From UBA7672 sp041166025 (lineage in GTDB: Bacteria; Pseudomonadota; Alphaproteobacteria; Caulobacterales; Hyphomonadaceae), in assembly GCA_041166025.1 (NCBI GenBank), contig JBEAMJ010000009.1:1-50976 (forward strand): a DNA stretch of 50,976 bases. The letters are read 5' to 3'. The stretch's first letter is position 1. Every line of letters starts with the position of its first letter. A program made the position numbers and the translations under genes. Of the stretch, positions 42,381 to 50,976 are shown in pieces. A model generated the notes under the pieces. It did not search any database, was not told the origin of the DNA, and saw nothing but the letters and a program-made list of their open reading frames with translations.

Positions 42381-45300
42381 ATGCGGAAATCGTCGCGCAG
42401 GACCGTTTCGGTCCTGGCCATTGCCTTTGGCGTCATCAGCAGCGGATCTGCATTCGCGCAGAGCGCCGCAGACCAGCCGGGCGACAATTGCGAGCCCGGC
42501 TCCACGGCAGCCAACTGCCAGACCGATCGTGTCATCGTCACGGGCACCAACATCGCCGGCGCCGCGGAGGATGCTCCGCTCCCCGTCGAAGTCTATACTG
42601 CGGACGATTCATTCAAGCAGGGCGGCCAGACCGCTCTAGAGTTCACGAAGTCCCTTAGCGTCGTTGGTTCGACCGTTGGCGAAACCAACCAGTTCCAGGC
42701 TGGCTATGCCAGCATTGGCGCTGCGACGCTGAACCTGCGCGGTCTTGGCGGTGGTCGCACACTGTCAATCTTCAACGGTCGCCGCTTCAGCGAAAACATA
42801 AACATGATCCCGTCCATAGCGCTTGCGCGGACTGAGATTCTCAAGGACGGCGGCGCTGTGATCTACGGCGCGGACGCCACCGGCGGCGTCGTCAACTTCA
42901 TCTCACGCGACGACTTCGACGGCTTCATGACAGACCTGCAGTACAAGTTCGTCGACGGGTCCGACGGCGACTACAACGCATCCTTCATGTGGGGCGCAAA
43001 CCTCGACAATGGCAACGTGATGCTCTCCTACGAGTATGGCCACCGTAGCGAGCTCGACGCGCTTGATCGCGAGTGGACGGTGCAGCCCTTCTCGCGCAAC
43101 AACACGCCCTGGGCCCCTTACCACAACTACGCCTCCTATGTGCTTCGCTCCGCCACAGGCGCTGCGTTGGGTTCGGTTGCCGACTGGGATCGCGCAGGAA
43201 CCGACTGCGAAAACTCAACTGGCCCGGTCACCGGCCAGGACCTCACGCTCAGCGGCCTGCCGGTTTGCTGGTGGAACTACATGATCCACACCTACAATCT
43301 GGTGGAGGAGACAGATCAGCACCGCGCCTACTTCCAGGTCACGAACGACCTGTCGGATGCGGTCCGGTTCACAGGCCAGATCGCATATGGCAAATCCAAC
43401 GCGCCCAAGATCGGAACAGTGGCTTCCTATCAGGCCAACGTTGGTCCGGCGCCGACATCCGGCACGGCCTTCCAGTTCCGTGTGCCGCGCTCGAACCCTT
43501 ACTTTGCGAGCTTCCTTGCGCAGAACGCTGCACAGATCAATCCACTGGCCTTGCCCGCCATCGCTTCCGCCGATCAGTTTCTCTCTATCTTTTTCGGTCC
43601 CAGCGGGGCGCCGCACCTGCCCGACGGCGAGGGCACCATGCCCACGACCGAACTTGAGAACTGGAATGCCGTTGCCGGCCTCGATGGCGATTTCGGCGAC
43701 ATGGCTGGTGAGTGGCTCGACTCGTGGAAGGTGTCGGGCACATTCAACTACGCCACGACGACCACGACGCTGCCGGACACTCTCGGCTTCCGAGTCCAGA
43801 ACGCGCTCAACGGCTTTGGCGGGCCCAACTGCAACGCACCTGACCTGGTTCCGGACCGATTCGATTTGCAGGGCCTGGACGCCAACAACAACGGGTTTGT
43901 GTCGGCAGAGGAATGGCACGCTGTCGTCGGCATCCAGAATCCTGCCGCCGCCGGCCAGAACGGATGCCTTTTCCTCAATCCCTTCTCGAGCAGCTACGCA
44001 ACCAACGGCACGTTCGGAACGCCCAACCCCCGTTACATCGCGGGCAACGACATACCGCCCGAGCTTGCAGCCTGGCTGTATGACGAGCGCTGGCAGGAGG
44101 CGGTTTCGACCAACCTCACGATTGATGCACTGGTGTCTGGCGGTACGCCGCTCCTGTTGCCGGGCGGCGAAGTCGCCTGGGCGGCCGGCGCGCAGTGGCG
44201 TCAGAGCGAGTTCCGCGACCAGATCCGCAGCGAGTTCATGGATCCGGACGTGACACCTTGCGCCTGGCCAGGCCAGCGTCCCGGTCAACTCTTTCCCATG
44301 TCGGCAACGGTCACCGGCGGCTGCGCGCCGACAGGCGAGTCGCCCTTCTTCTTCTTCGGTCAGGACAATCAAAGCAGGACAGATCAGCAACAGTATTCCT
44401 ACTTCGGAGAACTTCAGGTCCCTGCGCTTGAAAACCTCAACTTCCAGCTCGCCGTGCGCCGCGAAGAGTTCCCCCGGTCAGGGCTCGGCGCCACAGTCTA
44501 CAAGGTCGCCGGCAAGTGGGACCCGACCGACTGGCTGTCGCTGCGCGGATCGTTTGGCACCAACTACGCCACGCCGCCCGCGAGCTTCATCGCCGGCCAG
44601 GTCACGAATGCACTTTCGCTGATTGCGGCGGCGGGCAACAAATACCTCCGGGTCGAGACCGAAACGCTTTCGGGCGTGAAACCGGAAACGGCAGAGGTGG
44701 CCAACTTCGGCGCCATTCTCTTCTTCAGCGACATGCCGCTCAACGGCTCGTTCCGGGCCAGCGTAGACTATTTTGACTTCACGATCATCGATGAGATCAA
44801 GACGGTCAGTCACAACCAGATCGTCAACACCGTCTTTGTCGATCGCAACGGCGATGGTCAAAGCACATCGGCCGACGCAGGCGCGACGCGATTGATCAAT
44901 TGTGCTGCTCCCCTGATCAACCGCATCACTTTCGTGAACGGGCAGGGTGCAGGGGGTTGCGTCCAAGGGGCATATGGTCCTGGCGGCGTGATCACGACAC
45001 CTGGCACGGTCGGCGACGAGGTCACATCGATCCGCTCTGTGCGAGGCAACGGGCCGGGCGCAACCACGTCGGGCATCGACTACGACATCGCCTATGATTT
45101 CGAGGCGCTGGGCGGCGAAATGACAGCCCAAATCACCGCCACTCAGGTGCTGTCTTATGAGATCGACGCGTTCTCGCTCAACGGCACGGTGCTCACGCCG
45201 GCGGTCGACGGCCTGGGCTTCGCCAACTACTCACGCGATGGCGACCTGGTGTCCCAATGGCGTGGCAACGCTTCGCTCAACTACGCGCTTGGCGACCACA

Positions 45301-45566
45301 ACATTCGCTATGTGATGCGCTACATCCAGGGTGTGAAGGACGACCGCTTCATCGGCACCGCCAATGAGCAGATCGACGACTTCATCACCTCAAATCTCTA
45401 CTATCAGTACACGCTGCCCTGGGACGAGGATTTCGTGCTCAGCCTGTCGGTGGAGAACCTGACGGACGAGGACCCGCCCTTCACCGTGCAGCAGTACAGC
45501 TATGATCCCTTCATCGGAAATCCGCTGGGCCGGACGTTCGAGGTCGGGATCCGGAAGACCTTCTAG
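42381..45566 (+). CDS. TonB-dependent receptor with two EF-hand-like loops
   Basis: 1061-aa outer-membrane transporter. The signal peptide ends GSAFAQS. A plug domain carries VIVTGTNIAG, LNLRGLGGGRTLSIFNGRR and ILKDGGAVIYGADATGGVVN. The long barrel ends LGRTFEVGIRKTF. It has an unusual number of cysteines in external loops. Two 12-residue calcium-type loops are present, DANNNGFVSAEE (500-511) and DRNGDGQSTSAD (821-832). The start has GGGAGGGAAGA upstream. Neighbours give no clear clue to the substrate; a peptide- or carbohydrate-type large receptor is a guess. Confidence 0.92.
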   Translation: MRKSSRRTVSVLAIAFGVISSGSAFAQSAADQPGDNCEPGSTAANCQTDRVIVTGTNIAGAAEDAPLPVEVYTADDSFKQGGQTALEFTKSLSVVGSTVGETNQFQAGYASIGAATLNLRGLGGGRTLSIFNGRRFSENINMIPSIALARTEILKDGGAVIYGADATGGVVNFISRDDFDGFMTDLQYKFVDGSDGDYNASFMWGANLDNGNVMLSYEYGHRSELDALDREWTVQPFSRNNTPWAPYHNYASYVLRSATGAALGSVADWDRAGTDCENSTGPVTGQDLTLSGLPVCWWNYMIHTYNLVEETDQHRAYFQVTNDLSDAVRFTGQIAYGKSNAPKIGTVASYQANVGPAPTSGTAFQFRVPRSNPYFASFLAQNAAQINPLALPAIASADQFLSIFFGPSGAPHLPDGEGTMPTTELENWNAVAGLDGDFGDMAGEWLDSWKVSGTFNYATTTTTLPDTLGFRVQNALNGFGGPNCNAPDLVPDRFDLQGLDANNNGFVSAEEWHAVVGIQNPAAAGQNGCLFLNPFSSSYATNGTFGTPNPRYIAGNDIPPELAAWLYDERWQEAVSTNLTIDALVSGGTPLLLPGGEVAWAAGAQWRQSEFRDQIRSEFMDPDVTPCAWPGQRPGQLFPMSATVTGGCAPTGESPFFFFGQDNQSRTDQQQYSYFGELQVPALENLNFQLAVRREEFPRSGLGATVYKVAGKWDPTDWLSLRGSFGTNYATPPASFIAGQVTNALSLIAAAGNKYLRVETETLSGVKPETAEVANFGAILFFSDMPLNGSFRASVDYFDFTIIDEIKTVSHNQIVNTVFVDRNGDGQSTSADAGATRLINCAAPLINRITFVNGQGAGGCVQGAYGPGGVITTPGTVGDEVTSIRSVRGNGPGATTSGIDYDIAYDFEALGGEMTAQITATQVLSYEIDAFSLNGTVLTPAVDGLGFANYSRDGDLVSQWRGNASLNYALGDHNIRYVMRYIQGVKDDRFIGTANEQIDDFITSNLYYQYTLPWDEDFVLSLSVENLTDEDPPFTVQQYSYDPFIGNPLGRTFEVGIRKTF

Positions 45567-45591
45567 CGGTTCCTCCCGCCGGAAGACTGAG

Positions 45592-45615
45592 CCCCGGGTG
45601 CGGAAGCATCCGGGG
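45592..45615 (+). terminator. Hairpin after the receptor gene
   Basis: CCCCGGGTGC (45592-45601), loop GGAA, GCATCCGGGG (45606-45615) form a 10-bp stem with one G-U pair, 26 bp past the stop. Only a weak T-rich tail follows, so termination is likely but not certain. Confidence 0.65.
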
Positions 45616-45722
45616 TTCTATCGTCTTGAAGAACGGCTTGCGTCGCCCGTCATTCGCGAAGGCCGCTTGACCCAGGGCGGGCTGCCGATATGGCTTCGGC
45701 CGTGCATACGAGGACAAGCAAT

Positions 45723-46364
45723 ATGAACCGCATGATCGCCCCCATCGCACTGATCGGGCTGCTGCCGGGTTGCATCTTGGTTCACGCGCGGACAGTTGAG
45801 GAGCCGACCCCGATGGTGGCAGCAGCGCCTGTCGCATCGCCGCCAGCTGCAGTGCCGCCCACGCCTGCAATCACATCCGCAGGCCCGCCGCCGCTGCAGG
45901 TTCCCAACCCCTCTTACGTCACGATTCCGATGGAGATCACGGTCAACAGGCCGGTGAAGGATGTCTGGGCCCGCATCGGGAAGTATTGCGACATTGCCGA
46001 ATGGTTCCAGATCGCCACGGGCTGCGTGATCACCTCCGGTAAGGACGGAGAGGTCGGCGCCGTGCGCACGGTTGGCGCGGAAATCCTGGTCGCGAAGACT
46101 GAGTATTCCTACGCCTACACACAGCCCGTTCGGGAAGGCCGCCCCTACAATCTTTACCATGGCAATCTCGAAGCCCGCGCGATCGACGCCAATACCACGA
46201 AGCTGCTCTACACGCTGATCTACGATCTTTCGCTCGTCCCGGGCGATGAAGCGGCGAAGGCCGCGGATGTCGAGCGTCGTCGCACCGCTTTCAACCGAGC
46301 GCTGGGCAACATGAAGATCCTTGCCGAAGGCGGAATGTTGCCGCCACCGCCGCCGCGTAGCTAG
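45723..46364 (+). CDS. SRPBCC-family lipoprotein
   Basis: 213-aa exported lipoprotein. MNRMIAPIALIGLLPGC holds the lipobox LPGC (Cys17). A Pro/Ala-rich linker (about 30-60) precedes a START/SRPBCC-like domain: ITVNRPVKDVWARIGKYCDIAEWF and GCVITSGKDGEVGAVRTVGAEI. These folds bind hydrophobic ligands. The C-terminus is a run of prolines. AGGA lies before the ATG at 45723. It follows the TonB receptor by 156 bp with a hairpin between. Confidence 0.85.
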   Translation: MNRMIAPIALIGLLPGCILVHARTVEEPTPMVAAAPVASPPAAVPPTPAITSAGPPPLQVPNPSYVTIPMEITVNRPVKDVWARIGKYCDIAEWFQIATGCVITSGKDGEVGAVRTVGAEILVAKTEYSYAYTQPVREGRPYNLYHGNLEARAIDANTTKLLYTLIYDLSLVPGDEAAKAADVERRRTAFNRALGNMKILAEGGMLPPPPPRS

Positions 46365-46431
46365 CACGCAACGGCGCGCTCGCGCTGTGCTGACTTTTCC
46401 TGTACGGTCCACTCCCAACAGGGAGGCCGCC

Positions 46432-46617
46432 ATGCCGAGAGGCGAATACCGGGATACCGGCGGATGGGTTCTCGTCGATTATGAGGGCCGTTTCCGGATG
46501 CCCATGCATCGCAGCGACTACGAAGATCACGGCTACAAGCCCGCCTTCGAAGCGCTGCCCCTCAAGGAAACTCAACGAAACGGCGCAGCGAAAGAGCTGA
46601 GGCGCCGCGCGAGCTAG
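46432..46617 (+). CDS. Small hypothetical protein with strong ribosome-binding site
   Basis: 61-aa basic, soluble protein beginning MPRGEYRDTGGWVLVDYEGRF, without signal or membrane segment. GGGAGG lies 6-7 bp before the ATG, which is the main reason to accept it. No family is recognised. It is convergent with the metallo-beta-lactamase-type gene. Confidence 0.55.
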   Translation: MPRGEYRDTGGWVLVDYEGRFRMPMHRSDYEDHGYKPAFEALPLKETQRNGAAKELRRRAS

Positions 46618-46643
46618 CATCGCGAGCGCAGACCTGCTGCCAG

Positions 46644-47495
46644 CTACTGCGCCGAGCGCTCCTTCAGCGTCCACTCGAAATCGCCCTCGAGCTTTGCGAT
46701 CAGCGTCTGGAACGCCTCAGGATCGATGAACGGGTTCTCTCCCTTCGGATGCGCCTTCCGTGACTTCTCCAGCAGCCCGAAGAACTCCGGATGCGGCGCC
46801 AGCGGGATGTGCACCTTCATCTGCTTCGACTTCGCAAACGTCCGGCGATAGTCCTCGACAATGCCCTCATACTGCAGCGGCGGCGTGATCCGGTTCGCCG
46901 CGACCGTGGCAGAGCAGAACACCAGCGCCTCATACCACTTGCCATTATCGCGCAGCATGGCTCCCCAAGACGTGCAGCCGCGCGAATGGCCCGGGGTCAG
47001 ATGCGCCTTGAGCGAGAAACCGCCCAGCTTCACCGTGTCGCCATCCTTCAGCACGCGGTCCACCTTCACCGGCGGCGCGCCCATCGCCTTCACATCTTCG
47101 CTGCCGAGATAGAAGCCGCCCTCCAAAGCCGAGACATCGCCCTCCATCGCCGCAAGCTGCGCGCCCGTATCGGCCTTAAGCTTGGCCAGCCCGCCCGAGT
47201 GATCGAAATGCGCATGGCTGTTGAGGAGAACCTTCACGTCGGACAGCCTAAACCCGGCCTTCGCGATGTTCGCTTCCACAATCGCCGCGCCCTCGGGCGT
47301 GGTCCCGTCGAGCAGAATATGCCCTTCCGGCGTCGTGAACAGGAAGGCCGAGAGGCCTTCCGTGCCGACATACCAGACATTGTCGATGACGTGGAACGGC
47401 TCGGTCGGCGTGTTCCAGTTGTTCTGTGCCCACGCCGGCGCCGCACTCATCGCCAACGCGCCAGCCGCCAGCGTGGCCTTGATCCAGCCTCCCAT
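46644..47495 (-). CDS. Subclass B3 metallo-beta-lactamase-type hydrolase
   Basis: 283-aa periplasmic zinc hydrolase with a signal peptide ending PAWAQ. It carries the full B3 metal set: HAHFDH (His94, His96, Asp98, His99), His170 in TPGHSRGCTSW, His235 in APHPEFF, and Ser195 in FCSATVAANR, which stands in place of the B1 cysteine. This is the B3 pattern (L1/GOB-like), so beta-lactam hydrolysis is possible; related non-lactamase enzymes exist, and the natural substrate is not known. Confidence 0.88.
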   Translation of the reverse strand: MGGWIKATLAAGALAMSAAPAWAQNNWNTPTEPFHVIDNVWYVGTEGLSAFLFTTPEGHILLDGTTPEGAAIVEANIAKAGFRLSDVKVLLNSHAHFDHSGGLAKLKADTGAQLAAMEGDVSALEGGFYLGSEDVKAMGAPPVKVDRVLKDGDTVKLGGFSLKAHLTPGHSRGCTSWGAMLRDNGKWYEALVFCSATVAANRITPPLQYEGIVEDYRRTFAKSKQMKVHIPLAPHPEFFGLLEKSRKAHPKGENPFIDPEAFQTLIAKLEGDFEWTLKERSAQ

Positions 47496-47597
47496 GCGAT
47501 GCTCCCGTGATTCCTGTTGCGTCTGGTGTGGAAGCGCAGACTATCAGGTCGAAGCGCTGCCTGGCGAGGCCGCGCAACACACAGCGGGGAAGCGCCT

Positions 47598-48602
47598 ATG
47601 CCCACCAATCGACAGTTCGTGATCGACTACCTGCCTACGGGCAAGCTAACGCCGGATGTGTTCCGGCCTGCCGAGGCTGCGATGCCGCTCCCCGCCGAGG
47701 GCGAGGTGCTCGTCCGCACGCGCTACATCTCCCTCGACGCCGCCAATCGCGCCTGGATGTGGGGCGCAACTTACCGCGCCGCGCTCAAGGCGGGTGACGT
47801 GATGGCGGGTGGCGGCCTGGCGGAAGTGGTCGAGAGTCGTGCGCCGGGTTTCGCCGCGGGCGATCTGGTCTGGGGCGATACAGGCTGGCAGCAATACGCA
47901 ACCCTCAACGCAAGACATGTCACCAAGCTTGGCAAGGCGCCCGAAGGCGAGCCGATTACCTATCTGATGAGCGTCTACGGCGTTGCCGGTCTCACCGCTT
48001 ATTTCGGCTTGCTCGAATGCGGTCAACCGAAAGCGGGGGAGACTGTCGTTGTCTCCGCCGCGGCGGGTTCTGTTGGCTCCATCGTCGGCCAGATCGCAAA
48101 GATCAAGGGCTGCCGCACCATAGGCATCGCCGGCGGCGCTGCTAAGTGCGAGTTGCTCACTCGCGACCTCGGCTTCGACGCAGCGGTCGACTACAAGGCC
48201 GAGAATTTCTCCAAGGCCCTGCGCGCCGCGGCGCCCAAGGGCATTGACGTCTATTTCGACAATGTCGGCGGCACCGTGCTCGAGGCCTGCCTGTTCAGTA
48301 TGAACAACAATGGTCGCATCGCTTGTTGCGGCGCCGTCTCGCAATACGATGCGCCCCAGGCCCACGGGCCTCGCGGCGTGCCCGGCCTCATTGTCACCAA
48401 GCGCCTGACCATGCGCGGCTTCATCGTAATGGATTTCGCAGACCAGAACGCAAAGGCGCTGGCCGACCTCTCCGGCTGGGTCGCCTCGGGCCAGCTCAAG
48501 GTCCGCGAGGACATCATCGACGGCTTCGACAAACTGCCGAATGCCCTCATCGGCCTGCTCGCAGGCGACAATGTCGGCAAACGGATGGTGAAGGTCGCCT
48601 GA
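47598..48602 (+). CDS. MDR-family NADP-dependent oxidoreductase (CurA-like)
   Basis: 334-aa cytoplasmic enzyme with a nucleotide-binding Rossmann region VVVSAAAGSVGSIVGQIAKIKGCRTIGIAGG. It lacks the zinc ligands of alcohol dehydrogenases, and motifs YGVAGLTAYFGL and YFDNVGGTVLEACL match the double-bond/prostaglandin reductase-like branch that includes CurA. It likely reduces an enone with NADPH. GGGGA precedes the ATG. Its stop is 1 bp from the convergent outer-membrane gene. Confidence 0.9.
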   Translation: MPTNRQFVIDYLPTGKLTPDVFRPAEAAMPLPAEGEVLVRTRYISLDAANRAWMWGATYRAALKAGDVMAGGGLAEVVESRAPGFAAGDLVWGDTGWQQYATLNARHVTKLGKAPEGEPITYLMSVYGVAGLTAYFGLLECGQPKAGETVVVSAAAGSVGSIVGQIAKIKGCRTIGIAGGAAKCELLTRDLGFDAAVDYKAENFSKALRAAAPKGIDVYFDNVGGTVLEACLFSMNNNGRIACCGAVSQYDAPQAHGPRGVPGLIVTKRLTMRGFIVMDFADQNAKALADLSGWVASGQLKVREDIIDGFDKLPNALIGLLAGDNVGKRMVKVA

Positions 48603-48603
48603 G

Positions 48604-49449
48604 CTATGGCCGCCAGTTCAGCGTGAAGCCCACCGTCGAATACTCGAACAAGTCCTTGGTGCGCTCCATATTCGTCCCGGCCGCGTTGGCGACCAGGAAA
48701 GCGTTAGTCGCCGGCGCCGTGCCAGGACCGACCGCGACGACGTTGTCTCCGTCGTCGAGCGAGGTCCACATGTATTCGAGACCGAGCGACCAGCCCGATC
48801 CAACGAGCCACATGTCGCCGAGCTTCACTTCATAGCCGAGCCCGACCTGGTAGCCCTCAACCTCGCTGTCTTCCGACGGCGTGAAGCTGTTGAGCGTGTT
48901 GGTGGTGGTGAAGGTCTGGTCCATGTCGCCCCAGGCCATGCCCGCCGTCGCATAGAGGAGGCCTGCCTGTCCGGCCCAGCCGCCGCGCGCGCGCAGCGCC
49001 GTCACCGCGTTGAGGTCACGCGTGAAGGTGTAGGATGCCGCCGGCGTTGTAGAGAAGGCCGAGACATCGTCTCCGATATTGACCGCGCCATAGTCGCCGA
49101 CCATACCGATGACCCAGTTTCCGAACTGCAGGTCGTATCCCACCCGCACCGAGAGCTTGGCGTTCCCGTCGCTTGTGCGGCACCCGTCACCCGGGCTCGG
49201 GCCTTTCGCGGCCCCATCACAGAAGCCCAGCGCGAAGATGTTCGCGCCGGCGCCTGTGCGCACGGTATCGTCGAAAGCGCCGTCGAGGTCGTTGTCGAAG
49301 ACCACGATCTCATCGTCCGCCTTGAACGAATAGCCGGCGCCAGCCCCGACATAGGCCCCGCTCCAGTCGCCGCCCTGGGCCATCGCGGCAGGGGCAGCCG
49401 TGACGCCCGCGGCGAGAACAGCAGAAGCCAGCAACAGTTTGCGCATCAT
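48604..49449 (-). CDS. Outer-membrane beta-barrel protein (porin family, Omp25-like)
   Basis: 281-aa exported protein. Signal peptide MMRKLLLASAVLAAGVTAAPAAMAQ. The mature part begins GGDWSGAYVGAGAGYSFK, the usual opening of this eight-strand family, and ends TVGFTLNWRP with an aromatic/hydrophobic pattern. GGAGAG lies 7 bp before the ATG. These proteins are abundant surface barrels; no specific transport role is seen. Confidence 0.86.
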   Translation of the reverse strand: MMRKLLLASAVLAAGVTAAPAAMAQGGDWSGAYVGAGAGYSFKADDEIVVFDNDLDGAFDDTVRTGAGANIFALGFCDGAAKGPSPGDGCRTSDGNAKLSVRVGYDLQFGNWVIGMVGDYGAVNIGDDVSAFSTTPAASYTFTRDLNAVTALRARGGWAGQAGLLYATAGMAWGDMDQTFTTTNTLNSFTPSEDSEVEGYQVGLGYEVKLGDMWLVGSGWSLGLEYMWTSLDDGDNVVAVGPGTAPATNAFLVANAAGTNMERTKDLFEYSTVGFTLNWRP

Positions 49450-49555
49450 GAGACATCTCTCCAGTCGGATGGGAGCCTACCCCGCAGGCGTAAACCAATC
49501 GCCCTGCAATCGCCCTTCTGGGTGCAAAATTCACACCGGTCTCCCCCAGAACGCA

Positions 49556-49585
49556 ATGCGGCGGCGTCGGGGGACGCCGCCGCAT
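49556..49585 (-). terminator. Strong hairpin after ftsH
   Basis: A 13-bp perfect stem (ATGCGGCGGCGTC paired with GACGCCGCCGCAT) closes a GGGG loop, 25 bp beyond the ftsH stop. The stem is very GC-rich but lacks a T-run, so it may stop transcription or stabilise the mRNA end. Confidence 0.6.
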
Positions 49586-49609
49586 CACGGTTAAGAATGA
49601 GTCATCCGA

Positions 49610-50976
<1,367 letters not shown>

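Overview
The window looks like a chromosomal segment of a high-GC alphaproteobacterium, probably of the Caulobacterales/Maricaulales group (Caulobacter- or Hyphomonas-like). The evidence is two large TonB-dependent receptors, a complete Caulobacter-style type II secretion (T2SS) operon, many GTG starts, dense ATGA-type gene overlaps, and protein sequences that read as alphaproteobacterial. Both ends cut genes: an iron(III) ABC permease at the left and ftsH at the right.

Layout. 1-2400: Fbp-type iron(III) ABC transporter (permease and ATPase). 2401-3475: two tandem, decayed IS6-family transposase copies. 3532-5991: a DUF305/LVIVD-propeller exported protein. 6480-10558: a four-gene MacAB-like exporter operon (adaptor, ATPase, two FtsX-type permeases). 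10724-11416: an intact IS6-family transposase. 11676-11930: a small conserved-looking ORF. 12236-12325: tRNA-Ser(CGA). A 65-bp direct repeat lies beside the tRNA 3' end and again at 6365, so the exporter/IS segment may be an island.

12562-27407, all on the minus strand, is the most interesting block. A proline-linker beta-helix lipoprotein (ElpS-like) is followed by a TonB-dependent receptor and then gspC-D-E-F-G-H-I-J-K-L-M-N. Upstream of the lipoprotein sit three PhoB-type half-sites at exact 11-bp spacing (27511-27539), and a second partial Pho box lies in front of gspC. I infer a phosphate-starvation regulon in which the T2SS exports the lipoprotein to the cell surface and the receptor imports the released nutrient.

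27584-31033: an OxyR-like LysR regulator whose peroxidatic cysteine is a histidine, with a perfect OxyR half-site between it and a divergent secreted SnoaL-like protein; then an outer-membrane protein and an esterase lipoprotein. 31078-34484: an acyl-CoA ligase, a small lipoprotein and, with 34481-36004, an amidohydrolase / 98-aa protein / di-heme cytochrome c peroxidase operon. 36134-41908: housekeeping genes (upp, a YcgN-type protein, ruvC, ruvA, ruvB), with a DUF445 gene and a SemiSWEET gene splitting ruvCA from ruvB. 42381-50976: a TonB receptor with two EF-hand-like loops, an SRPBCC lipoprotein, a B3 metallo-beta-lactamase-fold enzyme, a quinone-oxidoreductase-like MDR protein, an outer-membrane barrel and ftsH. 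The tol-pal genes that often lie between ruvB and ftsH in alphaproteobacteria are absent here.
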